Assembly: GCA_031265715.1 (NCBI GenBank)
Contig: JAISCG010000133.1
Coordinates: 1 to 7,649 of the forward strand
Length of the DNA: 7,649 bases
Direction: 5' to 3'
From: Holosporaceae bacterium
Lineage (GTDB): Bacteria; Pseudomonadota; Alphaproteobacteria; UBA3830
In this document: positions 5,832-7,649 of the stretch, one piece after another
How positions within the stretch are numbered: the first letter of the stretch is position 1
Layout: the number at the start of each line of letters is the position of its first letter
Made by a program: the position numbers and the translations under genes
The notes under the pieces: generated by a model
Databases searched by the model: none
What the model saw: only the letters and a program-made list of their open reading frames with translations
Told to the model about the DNA's origin: nothing

Positions 5832-6962
5832 TTGAAGTTGTTCGGTGTGTCAAAGCAGGTAAGGTTTTGTTTAGCAGTTTCCCTGATGGGGCTGGGATAT
5901 TGTCCCAGCTTCCTGTTTTTGCTCACGGAGACAGCGCGTGTCGAGGAAAATGACTGTCTTGACAGTTTTGCGCAAAGCGATGACTCTTTTGATTTAATTT
6001 GTGCAAATTTTTTGAACGCTCCGAAAACAGAAACTTTCAGAGAGAAACTTTTGCAAGGTCGATTCGGGAACGGTTTTTTGTGTTCTCTGAACTTGCCGTC
6101 GAAAGTTGTTGAATCTCCCCGGCAGTCGGCGCCGGTCGCGATCAAAAAAGAGGTGAGCCCCGTAAAAGTCATTTCTCGTGGAGAACTGGCCGGTTCAAAG
6201 TTTGTGAAAAGTTCGATCAAATCGAGTTTCTACTGCGACGCCCGCAAATTGGGAATTCCTGCTGTTGTTGTGGACAGTGTTATAAATAATTTATCGAAAA
6301 AAGTCGATTTTCGGCGCATTCTGAAGAAAGGAGATGAATTCGAGGTACTTTATAATTCGAAAAATGTAATGTTGTATTCCAAAATTATCACGAAACGCAA
6401 ACAGGCGTCGGTTTACAGAATGACCGATAAATCCGGCTCGTCCTACTATTCCGATAACGGAGTAAAAGTCACAGCAAGGTCGAGTTCGAATGTTTTCGCT
6501 CCGCCGTTGAAAGGTAAGCTGTGCGTATCGTCTGCGTTCGGCGCGCGCGTTCATCCCATAAGGCATGTAAGACATGTCCACACCGGGGTGGATTTGAAAG
6601 CGCAGCAGGGTACTCCCGTTTACTCAATTTTTGACGGAGTCGTTACGAGAGCATCTTCCTACGAAGGTTACGGAAACTGCATCGATGTGTGCCATTCTTC
6701 GACTTACAGCAGTCGGTACGCTCATCTTAGCAGATATGCGGTGCGCTACGGAGCAAAGGTGAAAAAAGGACAGCTGATCGGATACACCGGATCGACAGGA
6801 ACATCGACGGGGCCGCATTTGCATTTTGAGTTGGCAAAAAATGATTCTGTCGTAAACCCGCTGAGTGTGAAGATGATGCCGATTGAATTGGAGACGTTTT
6901 CGGATATGCGAGCGTTTAACGCCTTTAAAAAGCAGGTGGAAAAGATATTCCCGGCGAAGTAA
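5832..6962 (+). CDS. M23 family metallopeptidase, MepM-like, membrane-anchored or secreted
   Basis: Probable zinc-dependent peptidoglycan DD-endopeptidase acting in the periplasm, where cutting crosslinks lets the wall grow or divide. From TTG 5832 the product has 376 residues. Residues about 9–32 (after Lys8 and Arg11) form a hydrophobic segment serving as signal anchor or signal peptide. A low-similarity linker runs to about 125. Residues about 128–220 resemble the OapA/MepM-type middle domain (GIPAVVVDSVINNLSKKVDF, RRILKKGDEFEVLY). The LytM/M23 catalytic domain spans about 222–345: FGARVHPI, His250 and Asp254 in HTGVD, His298 in YAHLS, and His329 and His331 in GPHLHFEL. All metal and catalytic residues are present, so it should be active rather than an EnvC/NlpD-type activator. 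The N-terminus carries Cys13, Cys24 and Cys42, but no clean lipobox. It is divergent from sodB; serC follows after 34 nt. Start codon moderately certain. Confidence 0.9.
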   Translation: MKLFGVSKQVRFCLAVSLMGLGYCPSFLFLLTETARVEENDCLDSFAQSDDSFDLICANFLNAPKTETFREKLLQGRFGNGFLCSLNLPSKVVESPRQSAPVAIKKEVSPVKVISRGELAGSKFVKSSIKSSFYCDARKLGIPAVVVDSVINNLSKKVDFRRILKKGDEFEVLYNSKNVMLYSKIITKRKQASVYRMTDKSGSSYYSDNGVKVTARSSSNVFAPPLKGKLCVSSAFGARVHPIRHVRHVHTGVDLKAQQGTPVYSIFDGVVTRASSYEGYGNCIDVCHSSTYSSRYAHLSRYAVRYGAKVKKGQLIGYTGSTGTSTGPHLHFELAKNDSVVNPLSVKMMPIELETFSDMRAFNAFKKQVEKIFPAK

Positions 6963-6986
6963 AAATAATCGATATTTTCTAAATTT

Positions 6987-6991
6987 GGGGG
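6987..6991 (+). promoter_or_regulatory. G-rich ribosome binding site of serC
   Basis: GGGGG followed by A lies 5 nt before GTG 6997. Spacing is slightly short. An ATG at 6992 overlaps it but is in another frame; an in-frame TTG at 6985 precedes the site and would make it useless. Confidence 0.5.
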
Positions 6992-6996
6992 ATGCT

Positions 6997-7649
6997 GTGG
7001 AAAGGCCGGAATGTGCTTGTTTTTCATCGGGGCCGTGCGCAAAGCGCCTCGGCTGGAAGGTTCCTTTGTGCAAATTTGTCGGAAGATCGCACAGATCCGC
7101 CGATGTTATGAAAATCCTGCAAGAATCGGCGCGGTTGTTGAAAAAAGTTCTGAAAATTCCGGAAAATTACTATGTCGGAATAGTCGGAGCATCTGCAACC
7201 GGAGCAATTGAGGCCCTGATGTGGTCTTTGCTGGGAGAAAGAGAAATCGACGTTCTCGCCTGCTGCATATTCAGCAATCTTTGGGCAAACGACATTGTTG
7301 AAGAATTAAAAATTCCGGGAACGAGACTGATTCGGGAAGACTTTCCGAAATTATCGGATATGTCCCGGGCAGATTTTAACAGAGATTTGGTTTTTTGCCT
7401 GTCGTCGACAACATCCGGGGCTTCATACCGCAATTTAGACCTGATTCCGGACGACAGAAAAGGGCTGACGATTTGCGATGCAACTTCCGCTGTGTTCGCA
7501 ATGGATATCGACTGGACGAAACTCGATGCAACGTCATTCTCATGGCAAAAAGGACTGGGCGGCGAGGCCGGATTCGGATCGATAGTGCTGGGACCGCGGG
7601 CTGTTTCCCGGCTGGAATCCTACAAACCGGATCGGGCGATTCCCCGCAT
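6997..7649 (+). CDS. serC: Phosphoserine aminotransferase, 3'-truncated by window edge
   Basis: SerC is a PLP enzyme converting 3-phosphohydroxypyruvate and glutamate to phosphoserine and 2-oxoglutarate; it also serves the DXP-dependent PLP route. The frame from GTG 6997 is open to the window end, giving 217 residues, somewhat over half of the alphaproteobacterial family length. Recognisable blocks are FSSGPCAKRLGW (9–20), GRSHRSADVM (29–38), GIVGASATGAIEALMWSLLG (61–80), STTSGASYRNLDLIPDDRKG (137–156), TICDATSAVFAMDIDW (158–173) with Asp161 at the pyridine-binding position, and SFSWQKGLGGEAGFG (180–194), where Lys185 should form the Schiff base. It belongs to the alphaproteobacterial SerC subtype rather than the E. 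coli subtype. Several usually conserved residues differ (CLSSTTSG where WNGTTSG is usual, and ACCIFSNLW where AWESFGEGW is usual). Serine synthesis is unrelated to the M23 gene; any co-transcription is inference from the 34-nt gap. Confidence 0.9.
   Translation, partial: MERPECACFSSGPCAKRLGWKVPLCKFVGRSHRSADVMKILQESARLLKKVLKIPENYYVGIVGASATGAIEALMWSLLGEREIDVLACCIFSNLWANDIVEELKIPGTRLIREDFPKLSDMSRADFNRDLVFCLSSTTSGASYRNLDLIPDDRKGLTICDATSAVFAMDIDWTKLDATSFSWQKGLGGEAGFGSIVLGPRAVSRLESYKPDRAIPR

Noticed and set aside
6964..6979. AT-rich dyad around ATCGAT after the M23 gene as a terminator
   Set aside because: The possible stem is about five A-T pairs with no T-run; not a credible terminator.

Overview
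The window looks like the chromosome of an alphaproteobacterium, probably a host-associated or reduced lineage (Rickettsiales/Holosporales-like or a gut alphaproteobacterium). The basis is the gene order skp–lpxD–fabZ–lpxA–lpxI–lpxB, the use of LpxI (the Caulobacter-type UDP-diacylglucosamine hydrolase) instead of LpxH, an alphaproteobacterial-type SerC, moderate GC (judged by eye, not computed) and an interspersed palindromic CGTCATT...GCAATCC repeat. The placement below class level is inference.

Layout: bases 1–4708 are one tightly packed plus-strand operon for the outer membrane. It holds the 3' part of skp/ompH (OMP chaperone, cut by the window edge), lpxD, fabZ, lpxA and a single long gene joining LpxI to LpxB. 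Gene spacing is 11 nt, a 4-nt overlap, 9 nt and 6 nt. The operon supplies consecutive steps of lipid A synthesis: LpxA adds the first acyl chain, LpxD the second, LpxI cleaves UDP-2,3-diacylglucosamine to lipid X, and LpxB joins lipid X to another UDP-diacylglucosamine. FabZ shares the 3-hydroxyacyl-ACP pool with LpxA and LpxD.

Bases 4746–5339 (minus strand, convergent with the operon) encode an iron-type superoxide dismutase. A divergent non-coding stretch of about 490 bp (5340–5831) follows. It carries a likely sodB promoter with a tandem 7-bp repeat, a 22-bp imperfect inverted repeat around 83 bp, a CGTCATT-type palindromic repeat, and a possible promoter for the next gene. Bases 5832–6962 (plus) encode a membrane-anchored or secreted M23 (MepM-like) peptidoglycan endopeptidase with a TTG start. 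Bases 6997–7649 hold the first 217 codons of serC (phosphoserine aminotransferase), cut by the window end.

Most of the window is ordinary envelope housekeeping; no undescribed defence or mobile system is visible. The most notable points are the LpxI–LpxB fusion, the repeat-rich intergenic region, the substituted active-site surroundings of SerC, and the cysteine-rich SodB.
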